From Bacillota bacterium (GTDB lineage Bacteria > Bacillota_E > RBS10-35 > JAJYVN01): a stretch of 12,006 bases of DNA. Positions 1 to 6,674 of this stretch are shown here, piece by piece (position 1 is the first letter of the stretch; each line of letters opens with the position of its first letter). The stretch lies in NCBI GenBank assembly GCA_021846605.1, contig JAJZWQ010000099.1, positions 1 through 12,006 on the forward strand. Reading direction: 5' to 3'. The notes under the pieces are model-generated. The model was not told the DNA's origin. It saw only the letters and a program-made list of their open reading frames with translations, and did no database searches. Position numbers and translations under genes: made by a program.

Positions 1-114
1 CGCCACACCCGCCGCACCCACCGTCTCCCCGAGCGCTTCATCTTCGTCCGCCCTCTCCGCCCTGACTTCCGCGCCGTCCTCCGCGCCCCCCTCCCACCCA
101 CCCCAGACGTTTGA
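1..114 (+). CDS. Possible 3' end of a rightward gene cut by the window edge
   Basis: Reading from base 1, the frame is open for 37 codons and ends in TGA at 112-114. About five sixths of its codons end in G or C, mostly C, as expected for a gene in a GC-rich genome. The predicted tail (…LPERFIFVRPLRPDFRAV…PTPDV) has a protein-like mix of residues but matches no family I recognise. A second frame, starting at base 2 and ending at 178, is also open and GC-rich at third positions, but it is mostly Ala, Ser and Pro and less convincing. The stretch overlaps the end of an antisense reading frame, and at most one of them is likely real. The fragment is too short to assign a function. Confidence 0.25.
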   Translation, partial: RHTRRTHRLPERFIFVRPLRPDFRAVLRAPLPPTPDV

Positions 115-313
115 CCCGGCCGCCTTGGCCCCCGCCCTTCCCACGCCGTTCGGTAAACATGTACTCCGTACCTGGTAGGTATAGATAGATATACTCATCG
201 CTAGTGGGTGGTGATGCTGCGCGGGCTCCGAGTGGAGCGATGACTGATGCCAACAACGTCATAGAAGTGGCCACTAGGGCGATGAATGTATTGTGCCTTG
301 TTGTCACGTGCAC
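38..313 (-). CDS. Short reading frame starting like a signal peptide; hypothetical, possibly broken
   Basis: From a GTG at 313 the frame encodes 91 aa. Residues 1-33 look like a Sec signal peptide: a short basic start (MHVTTRH), a hydrophobic core of about 20 residues (FIALVATSMTLLASVIAPL) and an A-R-A cleavage motif. The following residues (SPPTSDEYIYLYLPGTEYMF) are polar and tyrosine-rich. After about residue 56 the sequence becomes a Gly/Arg-rich stretch that looks like the antisense of GC-rich coding DNA, so the original protein may have been truncated or frameshifted. Codon use in the first part is not GC-biased, unlike every confident gene here. An AGGTAGG sequence lies 11 nt before the GTG and could be a ribosome site. 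I do not recognise a family. Either a remnant of a small secreted protein or chance. Confidence 0.22.
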   Translation of the reverse strand: MHVTTRHNTFIALVATSMTLLASVIAPLGARAASPPTSDEYIYLYLPGTEYMFTERRGKGGGQGGRVKRLGWVGGGRGGRRGSQGGEGGRR

Positions 314-479
314 CGTGTAGAACGCCTACCTTTGGAGACTGTGACGCACGGCATTCGGACGATGCCATGGCCCCAACGGTGGTGGAAACCGTGCTACAGT
401 GTGCCGTCGCTTACCTCGAGTGGGGGCACCATCAACGTCAACCGCAGCGTCGCTGCCAGCTGGCGCTTCCAAGCAGACT
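314..479. other. Gap with no supportable gene
   Basis: All frames here are short or give low-complexity products. The frame that carries the downstream PIN-domain remnant has stops at 318-320 and 336-338, so the N-terminal part of that toxin, including its first catalytic Asp, is not recoverable here by eye. No antitoxin is recognisable upstream of the remnant. Confidence 0.5.
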
Positions 480-820
480 ATGTCACTTGTAGCTGTGTGG
501 CTCAAGCGAAAAGGGTGCGGCGAACTCCAAACAGGGATTTCCGCCCATCCCGACGCCAGCCGCCGCGCTCGCCTCTCCGTCTGGGTGGACGGCACCCTGC
601 GCCCGTGGTTTGAACGATGCCTACTGCCCGTCGACGGCGCCGTGGCGGAGCGGTGGGGAGTTCTCGCCGACCAGGCCAGACGAGTTGGTCGCCCCTTGCC
701 GGTGATCGACGGCCTACTGCCGCGACGGCGCTGCACCATGGACTGACGTTGGTCACACGCCACGTCGCGGACGTGATCGACACCGGGGCAAGCGTGTATT
801 GTCCGGGGGGCCCGCTGGGC
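480..820 (+). pseudogene. Frameshifted, N-terminally decayed PIN-domain toxin (VapC-like)
   Basis: Two overlapping frames join into one PIN-domain C-terminal region. The first, from about 480 to 719, reads GELQTGIS, then RRARLSVWVDGTLRPWF, LLPVDGAVAERWG and GRPLPVIDGLL. The second, from 722, continues with ATALHHGLTLVTRHVAD and TGASVYCP. This is the usual order of VapC/FitB RNases: a GE…GI block, a P-V/F-D…A block, an acidic I-D block and an A-x-x-H-x-x-x-L-x-T-R-N-x-x-D block. Around 719-722, CTG-CC-GCG needs one more base (CTG GCC GCG) to keep frame, so a one-base deletion explains the break. The Glu of GEL and the Asp of VID remain. The N-terminal LLDTN-type block with the first catalytic Asp is missing, the RN of the last block is RH, and KRKGC looks inserted before GEL. 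No stop follows in the second frame at the expected place. Known family members are ribonuclease toxins paired with an antitoxin; this copy should be inactive. Confidence 0.72.
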
Positions 821-1049
821 GGACCAGAATGCGCGCGGACCATCCACGTGCAGTCCGCGACCGCATCGTTGCCGTTCCCGGCGTCGAGGGACATCGTACG
901 GACACGTCCACCACGGACGCCCGCGACGACGGCGCCAGTCCCCTCTCCACGGATAGGCGGGCCGCCACGCGGGCCCGCTCATGGACCGCGTGCGCCTGGC
1001 GACGACTGTCCGCATGCGTCCGGGGGTGCGGAGCCCGCCGCCTTGGGGG
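821..1049. other. Non-coding stretch downstream of the PIN remnant and of the sulfatase gene
   Basis: I see no reading frame with a recognisable product on either strand. Open frames cross the region only because GC-rich DNA has few stop codons. Apart from the hairpin at 957-978 nothing stands out. It separates the decayed left edge from the conserved leftward gene block. Confidence 0.55.
957..978 (-). terminator. Candidate hairpin downstream of the sulfatase gene, no U tract
   Basis: Read on the minus strand, GCGGGCC and GGCCCGC can form a 7-bp GC-only stem around an 8-nt loop, about 70 nt after the sulfatase stop. The following bases (TATCCGTGG) have no run of T. It could stall polymerase or protect the 3' end of the leftward transcript, but it is not a standard intrinsic terminator. 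Confidence 0.25.
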
Positions 1050-2444
1050 TCATGGCGCCAGGCGCCAGGGCTCCTGGGAGTTGCAGACGGGCTGCGTGGC
1101 GATCTCCCGCCCGCTCCGCTCGGGCACCTCGTACGTGGCGAAGTGCGCGTCCAGGCGCGCGCTGAGGTCGGCCAGCGCTCCGGCGTAAGCCGGGGCGTCC
1201 AGCCGGTTCTCCGTCTCCCGCGGATCGGCTACCAGGTCGTAGAGTTCGTCGCCGAAGTGCCCGTTCGGCCCCGGATAGCGGCGGACCAGCTTGAGGCCCC
1301 CCACCCGGATCATGCGCGCGTTACCGTACTCGCAGAACTGGGCGTCGCGCCACGCCACCTCCTCCCCCCGCAGCAAGGGGAGGAACGAGCATCCCGGCGA
1401 GTGGATCTCGCGGGCCAGATCGGGGGCGGGTTCGGCCCCGGCGGCGTCCAACAGGGTGCGGAAGAGGTCGCAGTGGTCCACCGGCTCGGCGCGTACCGTG
1501 CCGGCCTGGATGCCGGCCGGCCAGGAGCACACGGAGGGGACGCGGATGGACTCTTCCAGGAAGTTCTGCGGCACGGTCGCGTTGCCCTTGGTGAGCAGGC
1601 CGTGGTGGCCGTTCATGTGCCCGTGGTCCGAGGTGTAGACCACCAAGGTGTCGTCGCGGACACCGGCGGCGTCCAGCGCGTCCAGCACGCGGCCGACCTG
1701 CTCGTCGATGAAGCTCACCGCCGCGTAGTACTGGGCCAACCCCTCGCGCTGGTTCCGGCGGGCCAACGGCGCGGCGAAGCGCGGCCGGCCGTGGCAGGGC
1801 TGCGGCTCCTCATCGGGGATGTCCGCGAAGGTGCCACGCCGGTAATGCGCGGCTAGGCGCTCGGGCTGGTCGCGCAGGGGCGTGTGCGTGCAGACGTACC
1901 CGACCAGCAGGAAGAAGGGGCGGTCGGCGGGACGCCCACGGACAAAGTCGACCGCACGGTCGGTCAGCAGGGACGCCTGGTACCCCGTCTCGGTGACCGG
2001 GATCCCCTGATCGGAGAAGCGCTGGACGCCGAAGTGCGGATACTGGCCCACGGCGTGCGAGAACCAGCGGTCAAAGCCCGGCTGGGGGCGGCTGTCCTGC
2101 GCGCAATGCCATTTGCCGACCAGGCCGGTGTGGTAGCCCGCGGCCTGCAGGAGTTGTCCGATGTTCCACTGTCCGGCGATGCCGGGGTGGGCCGCACCCG
2201 CGCCCTGCCGCTCCAGCCAGTCATGCACCCCGTGCTGGGAGGGCAGGCGGCCGGTGAGCAGGCTGGCGCGCGCGGGGGAGCACACCGGGCACGGCGTGAA
2301 GGCGTTGGCCAGGCGCACCCCGCGCTCGGCCAAATGGTCGATGCTGGGCGTCCGCAACTCGTGGTGGCCCGCGCACCCCAGCCCCCAAGCCCCGTGGTCA
2401 TCGGTCACGAAGAGCACGATGTGGGGCCGCCGCCCGTCCCCCAA
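1050..2444 (-). CDS. Cysteine-type sulfatase (alkaline phosphatase superfamily), cytoplasmic
   Basis: The 464-aa product is a sulfatase-family hydrolase predicted to cleave sulfate (or related) esters of an unknown substrate. Metal-binding Asp15-Asp16 lie in FVTDDHG. The maturation motif C55-S-P-A-R59 within CPVCSPARASLLTGR shows the cysteine type, in which a formylglycine-forming enzyme or anaerobic maturase converts the Cys. GLVGKWH carries Lys111 and His113, His187 sits in THTP, Asp273-His274 in TSDHG and Lys286 in LLTKGN, so the active site looks complete. The C-terminal LYDLVADPRETEN block is typical of the family. There is no signal peptide: the catalytic fold starts at about residue 7, so the enzyme should stay in the cytoplasm. 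The start is TTG at 2444, since no ATG or GTG lies before the fold. A G-rich stretch precedes it. It follows the SGNH-peroxiredoxin gene by 30 bp, probably in the same transcript. No maturase is visible in the window. Substrate unknown. Confidence 0.92.
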   Translation of the reverse strand: MGDGRRPHIVLFVTDDHGAWGLGCAGHHELRTPSIDHLAERGVRLANAFTPCPVCSPARASLLTGRLPSQHGVHDWLERQGAGAAHPGIAGQWNIGQLLQAAGYHTGLVGKWHCAQDSRPQPGFDRWFSHAVGQYPHFGVQRFSDQGIPVTETGYQASLLTDRAVDFVRGRPADRPFFLLVGYVCTHTPLRDQPERLAAHYRRGTFADIPDEEPQPCHGRPRFAAPLARRNQREGLAQYYAAVSFIDEQVGRVLDALDAAGVRDDTLVVYTSDHGHMNGHHGLLTKGNATVPQNFLEESIRVPSVCSWPAGIQAGTVRAEPVDHCDLFRTLLDAAGAEPAPDLAREIHSPGCSFLPLLRGEEVAWRDAQFCEYGNARMIRVGGLKLVRRYPGPNGHFGDELYDLVADPRETENRLDAPAYAGALADLSARLDAHFATYEVPERSGREIATQPVCNSQEPWRLAP

Positions 2445-2452
2445 CCCTGCCG

Positions 2453-2461
2453 CCCCCCCCC
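2453..2461 (-). repeat. Run of nine G (minus strand) in the leader of the sulfatase gene
   Basis: A nine-base homopolymer lies in the 30-bp gap between the SGNH-peroxiredoxin stop and the TTG start of the sulfatase, 8 nt before the TTG. Part of it may act as the ribosome binding site. Such runs slip easily, so the spacing to the start codon could vary between cells or be misread by sequencing. Confidence 0.6.
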
Positions 2462-2474
2462 GCGCGCCCGGGCC

Positions 2475-3566
2475 TCAGGCACCCAGCAACGCCCGCACCG
2501 TCTCCAGGACCTCCTCGGCATGCCCCTCGGGCCGGATGTCCTGCCAGATGCGCAAGACACGCCCGTCGGCCCCCAGGAGGAAGGTCGAGCGGCGCGGCCA
2601 CCCCCGCTCGGCGTTCCACTGCTCGGTGGCGCGCGCCAACCGCCCCTCCGGATCCACCAACAGCGGAAACTCCAGGCCGCAATCCGCGGCGAAGGCCCGG
2701 TGGGACTCCGGTGGGTCCGCGCTGAGCCCGAAGACCTGGACGCCCGCGCGCCGGAACTCGGGCAGCAGCGCCTGGAAGGCCCGCGCCTCCAGCGTGCAGC
2801 CGCTGGTGGCGTCCTTCGGGTACCAGTAGGCGACGGCCGGGCCACCGGCGCGCAGGTCCTCCAGGGTCGTGGCCTCGCCCTGGGCGGTGCGGAGCGCCAG
2901 GGACGGGAGGCTCCCGCCCAGGCGCACGCCGGCGGGGCACAGGGCGTCCACCAGGGTCGCGGCCATCAGGGCGTTGCCCGCGGCGTTCAGGTGCACGCCG
3001 TCCACCGTGTAGAAGCGGGTGTCGCCGTCGGGACCCATCGGCCATTCCGCCGGGCTCAGCGCCTTGCGGCGCGCCGTGATGGCGGCCGCAAAGGCCGCGT
3101 GCATGTCCGCCAGGGGCCAGCCGCGCGCGGCCGCCTGGCGGCGCACCACGCCCACCATCCATTGCAGTTCGCGGTTCTCCGGCCGTCCCAGCTCCTCGCC
3201 GATCACGGTCGGGGTGAGCAGCACGCCACGGAGGCCGGCGGCCTCCAGCCGATCGCACAGTTGGGCGTAGCCCGACGCGAACTCCGCGTCCGCCGTCCCG
3301 CCGCCGTGGCCGCCGCCGTGGCGGTGCCAGACGTCGTTGATCCCGATGCTGACCGTCACCAGCGTCGGCTGCTCGCGCAACACGTCGCGCTCCAGGCGAG
3401 TAAGGAGTTGGGCCACACGGTCCCCGCTGACGCCGGCGAAGACGTACCCCAACTGGAGGTCGGGCCGCAGGGCGCACAGCATGGCCGCCGTCAGGCGGCT
3501 GTATCCCGGGTCGGCGGCGGTGATGCTGTCCCCCAGGAAGCAGATGCGGTCCCTCTGACGCAGCAC
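2475..3566 (-). CDS. SGNH hydrolase fused to a BCP-type peroxiredoxin
   Basis: The 363-aa product joins two complete domains. Residues 6-212 are an SGNH/GDSL hydrolase: FLGDSIT with nucleophile Ser14, the block-II glycine in FAGVSGD, Asn77 in GIND, and Asp189 and His192 in DGVHLNAAGN. Such enzymes are mostly esterases or deacetylases on lipids, acyl groups or sugars. Residues 216-363 are a Bcp-type thiol peroxidase: GGSLPSLAL, then YPKDATSGCT with peroxidatic Cys257 (usually TPGCT), LSADPPESH, PLLVDPEGRL, RRSTFLLG and GHAEEVLE. The second Cys five residues on, seen in atypical 2-Cys members such as E. coli Bcp, is absent (Arg262), so it may be a 1-Cys enzyme or use Cys296. The join has no stop and no start with a ribosome site. 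I chose GTG 3566 because AGGGGGA lies 10 nt upstream; ATG 3662 would add 32 residues of no recognisable domain and has no ribosome site. No signal peptide is seen. Confidence 0.9.
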   Translation of the reverse strand: MLRQRDRICFLGDSITAADPGYSRLTAAMLCALRPDLQLGYVFAGVSGDRVAQLLTRLERDVLREQPTLVTVSIGINDVWHRHGGGHGGGTADAEFASGYAQLCDRLEAAGLRGVLLTPTVIGEELGRPENRELQWMVGVVRRQAAARGWPLADMHAAFAAAITARRKALSPAEWPMGPDGDTRFYTVDGVHLNAAGNALMAATLVDALCPAGVRLGGSLPSLALRTAQGEATTLEDLRAGGPAVAYWYPKDATSGCTLEARAFQALLPEFRRAGVQVFGLSADPPESHRAFAADCGLEFPLLVDPEGRLARATEQWNAERGWPRRSTFLLGADGRVLRIWQDIRPEGHAEEVLETVRALLGA

Positions 3567-3576
3567 CGTAGCCTGG

Positions 3577-3583
3577 TCCCCCT
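3577..3583 (-). promoter_or_regulatory. Ribosome binding site deciding the GTG start at 3566
   Basis: AGGGGGA on the minus strand lies 10 nt before GTG 3566. The upstream in-frame ATG at 3662 is preceded by CCAACTCTCC, which offers no Shine-Dalgarno match. This supports the shorter start for the fusion gene. Confidence 0.6.
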
Positions 3584-3596
3584 CTCTGCGGCCGTC

Positions 3597-3615
3597 CGCG
3601 GCGGGTACCGCCGCG
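3597..3615 (-). other. Perfect 8-bp GC hairpin ahead of the SGNH-peroxiredoxin gene
   Basis: CGCGGCGG and CCGCCGCG flank a 3-nt loop (TAC on the minus strand). It lies between the ileS stop and the ribosome site of the next gene, ending 13 nt before that site. There is no T run after it. It could pause polymerase, mark a processing site, or influence translation of the downstream gene. Confidence 0.4.
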
Positions 3616-3670
3616 TGCCCGGACCCCCGCGTAGGGCGGGCGCCGATCCGGGGGCCACCCATGGAGAGTT

Positions 3671-3685
3671 GGCGCCGGGGGCGCC
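3671..3685 (-). terminator. Hairpin just after ileS, candidate weak terminator
   Basis: GGCGCC and GGCGCC flank CCC (minus strand), giving a 6-bp stem 18 nt after the ileS stop. The bases that follow (AACTCTCC) have no T run, so it is at best a partial terminator between ileS and the next gene. Confidence 0.25.
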
Positions 3686-3703
3686 GGACCCTGCGGCGGG
3701 AGA

Positions 3704-6439
3704 TCAGCGGATGTCGGTCAGCGCTTCGGCGCAGCGCCGGCAGAGCCCCTGCCCGTCCACGTCGGGGCGGTGGCGCCAGCAACGGGCGCAGCGCGCATCG
3801 CCGGTGGCCCGCACCCCCACCTCCAGGGCGGGTCCCTCCCCCGGGCCCAATTCGACCCCGGCCACCAGGAGCAAATCGGCCAACTCCCCCGCCAACGGCG
3901 CCAGGGCGGCCAGGTGCGCCGCCGGGCCGCGCACCTGCAGGTGGGCCTCGGCCGCCTTGCCCAGCCGGCCGGCGGCGATCTCGGCCTCCACGGCGCGGGC
4001 GGCGGCCGCGCGGAGGGACAGCAGCGTCTCCCAGCGGGTCGCGGCCGGCCCGGCGGCCCACGCCGTCCAGTCCGCTGGCGGCTCCTCCCAGAGCAGAAGG
4101 TGGATGGAGTCTGGATCGTCCGGTCGGTGCGGCAGCGCCTGCCAGGCCTCGTCGGCCGTATGCGGCAGCATGGGGGCGAGCACCGTGAGCAGGGTGCGCG
4201 CCGCCTCCCAGAGCGCCGTCTGCGTGGCGCGGCGCTCCGGGGCATCCGGCACCGAGCAGTACAGCCGGTCCTTGGCCGCGTCCAGGTAGAAGCTCGACAT
4301 GTCCTGGATGCAGAACTCCTGCACCAGGTGGTACACGGTGTTGAAGCGGTACTCCGCGTAAGCCTGCCGCGCCCGGCGGGCCAGGCGCGCCGCCCGCTCC
4401 AGCGCCCAGAGGTCGCGCTCGGGCAGCACCGGGCGGGGCGCGGACGGGTCGAAGTCGTGCAGGTTGCCCAGCAGGAAGCGGATGGTGTTACGCACCTTGC
4501 GGTACACCTCGCCCACCTGGGCCATGATCTCGCGCGAGACACGCACGTCGGCCGTGTAGTCCACGGACGCCACCCACAGGCGCAGGACATCCGCCCCGTA
4601 GGTAGACAGCAACTCGGAGGGTTCGATCACGTTCCCCAGGGACTTGTGCATCGCGCGTCCCTGCCCGTCCAAGACCCAGCCGTGGCAGACCACGCCCCGG
4701 TAGGGCGCGCGGCCCCGGGTGGCGACGGCGGTCAGCAGTGAGGACTGGAACCAGCCGCGGAACTGGTCCGGTCCCTCCAGGTAGAGGTCCGCCGGCCAGG
4801 CCAGGGCCGGGTCGCGGGCCAGGACGGAGGCGTGGGTGCAGCCGCTGTCGAACCAGACGTCCAGGATGTCGCCGTCCTGGCGGACCTGACGGCCCCCGCA
4901 CGCCGGGCAGGCCGCCCCGGGGGGCAGGAAGTCCTCGGCCGGCCGCTCCCACCACACGTCGGCCCCCGCCGCGCCGATCCTGTCGGCGATGTGGGCGAAG
5001 ACGGCGCCCTGCATCAGCGGCGTGCCGCACTCCGTGCAGATCAGCACGGGGATGGGCAGTCCCCAGACCCGCTGGCGGGAGAGGCACCAGTCCTCGCGGC
5101 CGCGCACCATGTCGGCCATGCGCTCCCGGCCCCAGGCCGGATGCCAGGCCACATCCCCGGCCGCGGCCACCGCGGCGTCGCGGAGGTCGCCCACCCGGCA
5201 GAACCACTGCTCGGTGGCGCGCCAGATCACCGGCTGCTTGCAGCGCCAGCAGTGGGCGTACTCGTGGTGGATGGTCTCCATCGCCCACAGCGCGCCGCGT
5301 TCTCGCAGGATCGCGATGACCCGGTCGTTGGCCTCGGCCCAGTCGAGGCCAGCCAGGGCGCCGGCGTCCGGCCCGAAGCGTCCGCGGGCGTCCAGCGGTT
5401 GCAGCACGGGCAGGCCGTAGCGTTGGCCCGTCGCGAAGTCGTCGCGGCCGTGCCCCGGGGCCGTGTGCACCAGGCCGGTGCCCTCGTCGGCCCCGACGTA
5501 GTCGGCCAGAACGATGGGGCTCTCCCGCTCCAGGAAGGGATGGGCACAGACCACCCCCTCCAGTTCGGCCCCGCGCAGCCGCGCCAGGACCTCTCCCCCG
5601 CCCTCGCCCACGATCTGCGCCTGCCGGGCCGCTCCGCAGAGGACGTCGCCCCGGGGCGTCCGCACCACGACATACTCCAGGTCCGGGTGGACCGCGATGG
5701 CCACGTTGGCGGGCAGCGTCCAGGGCGTGGTCGTCCAGATCGCGACCGCGGTGCCGGCCGGCAGCCGGCCCCGCCCGTCGCGCACCCCGAAGAGCACGGT
5801 CACCGCCGGGGAGGCGTGGTCGCCGAACTCGACCTCCGCCTCGGCCAGCGCCGTGGTGCACTCCGTGCACCAGTACACCGGGCGCAGGCCGCGATAGACC
5901 AGGCCGCGGGCGGCCATCTCGCCGAAGACCCGGATCTCGGCGGCCTCGAATCCCGGGTCCAGGGTGACGTAGGGGTGCTCCCAATCGGCGAGGATGCCGA
6001 AACGGCTGAACTGGGCGGTCATCGTGTCCAGAAAGGAGAGGGCGAACTGCCGGCAGCGCTGCCGCAGTTCCAGCGCATTGGTGCGGCCGCGGTCCAGCCG
6101 GTACTTCTTGATGGCCTGCATCTCCACGGGCAGGCCGTGGGTGTCCCACCCGGGGACGTTAGGCGCGTCGTCGCCGATCAGGGTGTGGAAGCGCACGACG
6201 AAGTCCTTGAGCGACTTGTTGAGGGCGGTGCCCATGTGGATGTTGCCGTTCACGTACGGCGGACCGTCGTGGAAGATGAACTTTGGTGCCCCGCGGCGGG
6301 CCTGGCGGATGCGCGCGTACAGGTGCGAGGCGGCCCACGCCGCCTGCAGCGCGGGCTCGCGGCGCGGCAGATCCGCCTTCATCGGGAAGGCGGTCTGGGG
6401 CAGGTTCAGGCTGGCGCGGTAGTCGGCGGGATCGGCCAC
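3704..6439 (-). CDS. ileS: Isoleucyl-tRNA synthetase
   Basis: The 911-aa product charges tRNA-Ile with isoleucine in the cytoplasm. The class I signature H68-M-G-T lies in GPPYVNGNIHMGTALNK, followed by VPGWDTHGLPVE. The CP1 editing domain that removes mischarged valine is recognisable from WTTTPWTLPANV (about residues 232-245) and DEGTGLVHTAPGHG (about 310-325). The KMSKS loop is AMHKSLGN (596-603), a variant of KMSKS. A CxxC pair set sits in the middle (CTECG … CPACGG), and the C-terminal zinc finger has Cys884, 887, 900 and 903 (CARC … CRRC), as in bacterial-type IleRS. Length is normal. The start is GTG 6439, with GGAGGTG 6 nt upstream and directly after the T-box terminator; an in-frame extension to 6820 would run through the riboswitch and is not real. 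Expression should rise when uncharged tRNA-Ile accumulates. The next gene lies 137 bp downstream on the same strand. Confidence 0.97.
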   Translation of the reverse strand: MADPADYRASLNLPQTAFPMKADLPRREPALQAAWAASHLYARIRQARRGAPKFIFHDGPPYVNGNIHMGTALNKSLKDFVVRFHTLIGDDAPNVPGWDTHGLPVEMQAIKKYRLDRGRTNALELRQRCRQFALSFLDTMTAQFSRFGILADWEHPYVTLDPGFEAAEIRVFGEMAARGLVYRGLRPVYWCTECTTALAEAEVEFGDHASPAVTVLFGVRDGRGRLPAGTAVAIWTTTPWTLPANVAIAVHPDLEYVVVRTPRGDVLCGAARQAQIVGEGGGEVLARLRGAELEGVVCAHPFLERESPIVLADYVGADEGTGLVHTAPGHGRDDFATGQRYGLPVLQPLDARGRFGPDAGALAGLDWAEANDRVIAILRERGALWAMETIHHEYAHCWRCKQPVIWRATEQWFCRVGDLRDAAVAAAGDVAWHPAWGRERMADMVRGREDWCLSRQRVWGLPIPVLICTECGTPLMQGAVFAHIADRIGAAGADVWWERPAEDFLPPGAACPACGGRQVRQDGDILDVWFDSGCTHASVLARDPALAWPADLYLEGPDQFRGWFQSSLLTAVATRGRAPYRGVVCHGWVLDGQGRAMHKSLGNVIEPSELLSTYGADVLRLWVASVDYTADVRVSREIMAQVGEVYRKVRNTIRFLLGNLHDFDPSAPRPVLPERDLWALERAARLARRARQAYAEYRFNTVYHLVQEFCIQDMSSFYLDAAKDRLYCSVPDAPERRATQTALWEAARTLLTVLAPMLPHTADEAWQALPHRPDDPDSIHLLLWEEPPADWTAWAAGPAATRWETLLSLRAAAARAVEAEIAAGRLGKAAEAHLQVRGPAAHLAALAPLAGELADLLLVAGVELGPGEGPALEVGVRATGDARCARCWRHRPDVDGQGLCRRCAEALTDIR

Positions 6440-6445
6440 GGGCCC

Positions 6446-6452
6446 CACCTCC
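6446..6452 (-). promoter_or_regulatory. Ribosome binding site fixing the ileS start
   Basis: GGAGGTG on the minus strand is 6 nt before GTG 6439 and begins immediately after the T run of the T-box terminator. It rules out the longer in-frame start at 6820. Confidence 0.9.
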
Positions 6453-6497
6453 AAAAAACGCAAAGGACGCGACCACCCCAAAGGGCGGAACGCGTCC
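6453..6497 (-). terminator. Intrinsic terminator of the ileS T-box leader
   Basis: GGACGCG (6497-6491) pairs with CGCGTCC (6471-6465), and inside it CCGCCC pairs with GGGTGG around a TTTG loop. TTTGCGTTTTTT follows. The inner arm CCGCCC is the same segment used by the antiterminator, so the two folds exclude each other. Confidence 0.92.
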
Positions 6498-6670
6498 GCG
6501 GTACCACCTTCGTGGCGGCCACGGCGCGGCCGCCCCTCATCCTCCCCGTATCGCCGGGCGGCGGCGGCCAAAGGCCACAGTGCCGGGTGATGCGCCGACC
6601 GCTCCAGACCCACCGGGATTCCACCGTGGCCCGGCTCTCTGCGGGTGGAGGCGGCGCGCCTGTCCCGAGG
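6453..6670 (-). ncRNA. T-box riboswitch (transcriptional), Ile specifier, controlling ileS
   Basis: The minus strand carries AAGGTGGTACCGCG (6510-6497), a near-perfect T-box. Stem I can be drawn: CGGG 6667-6664 with CCCG 6587-6584, GCGCCG 6657-6652 with CGGCGC 6597-6592, CTCCACCC 6650-6643 with GGG 6611-6609 and TGGAG 6606-6602, an AGAGA bulge at 6640-6636, and GCCGGG 6635-6630 with CCCGGT 6617-6612 under a GGTGGAA-type apical loop. The codon in the specifier loop is ATC (6591-6589), read by tRNA-Ile. GGCCGCC 6569-6563 pairs with GGCGGCC 6534-6528 as stem III. The antiterminator pairs AAGG 6510-6507 with CCTT 6484-6481 and GCGG 6499-6496 with CCGC 6488-6485, leaving TGGTACC to bind the tRNA NCCA end. 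In the known mechanism, uncharged tRNA stabilises the antiterminator. The 5' end is estimated. Confidence 0.94.
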
Positions 6671-6674
6671 CTCC

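Noticed and set aside
180..200. TAGATAGATATA repeat, possible insertion-site or origin-like AT-rich motif
   Set aside because: A very short repeat without inverted partner, DnaA boxes or target duplication around it.
326..1015. 229-codon open frame on the minus strand in the left edge
   Set aside because: It is Arg-rich and featureless and lies antisense to the PIN-domain remnant.
1053..1072. Tandem GGCGCCA repeat near the sulfatase stop
   Set aside because: Two copies inside the last codons of the gene; too short to be a meaningful repeat or attachment site.
3567..4061. Longer N-terminus of the SGNH-peroxiredoxin protein
   Set aside because: Most of it overlaps the ileS coding region, is Arg/Gly/Pro-rich, and lacks a ribosome site. 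GTG 3566 sits just before the hydrolase fold.
1884..4289. 801-codon open frame on the plus strand
   Set aside because: It is antisense to the sulfatase, fusion gene and ileS, which all carry clear catalytic motifs. Its product is low-complexity and rich in Gly, Arg, Gln and Val, as expected from GC-rich antisense DNA.
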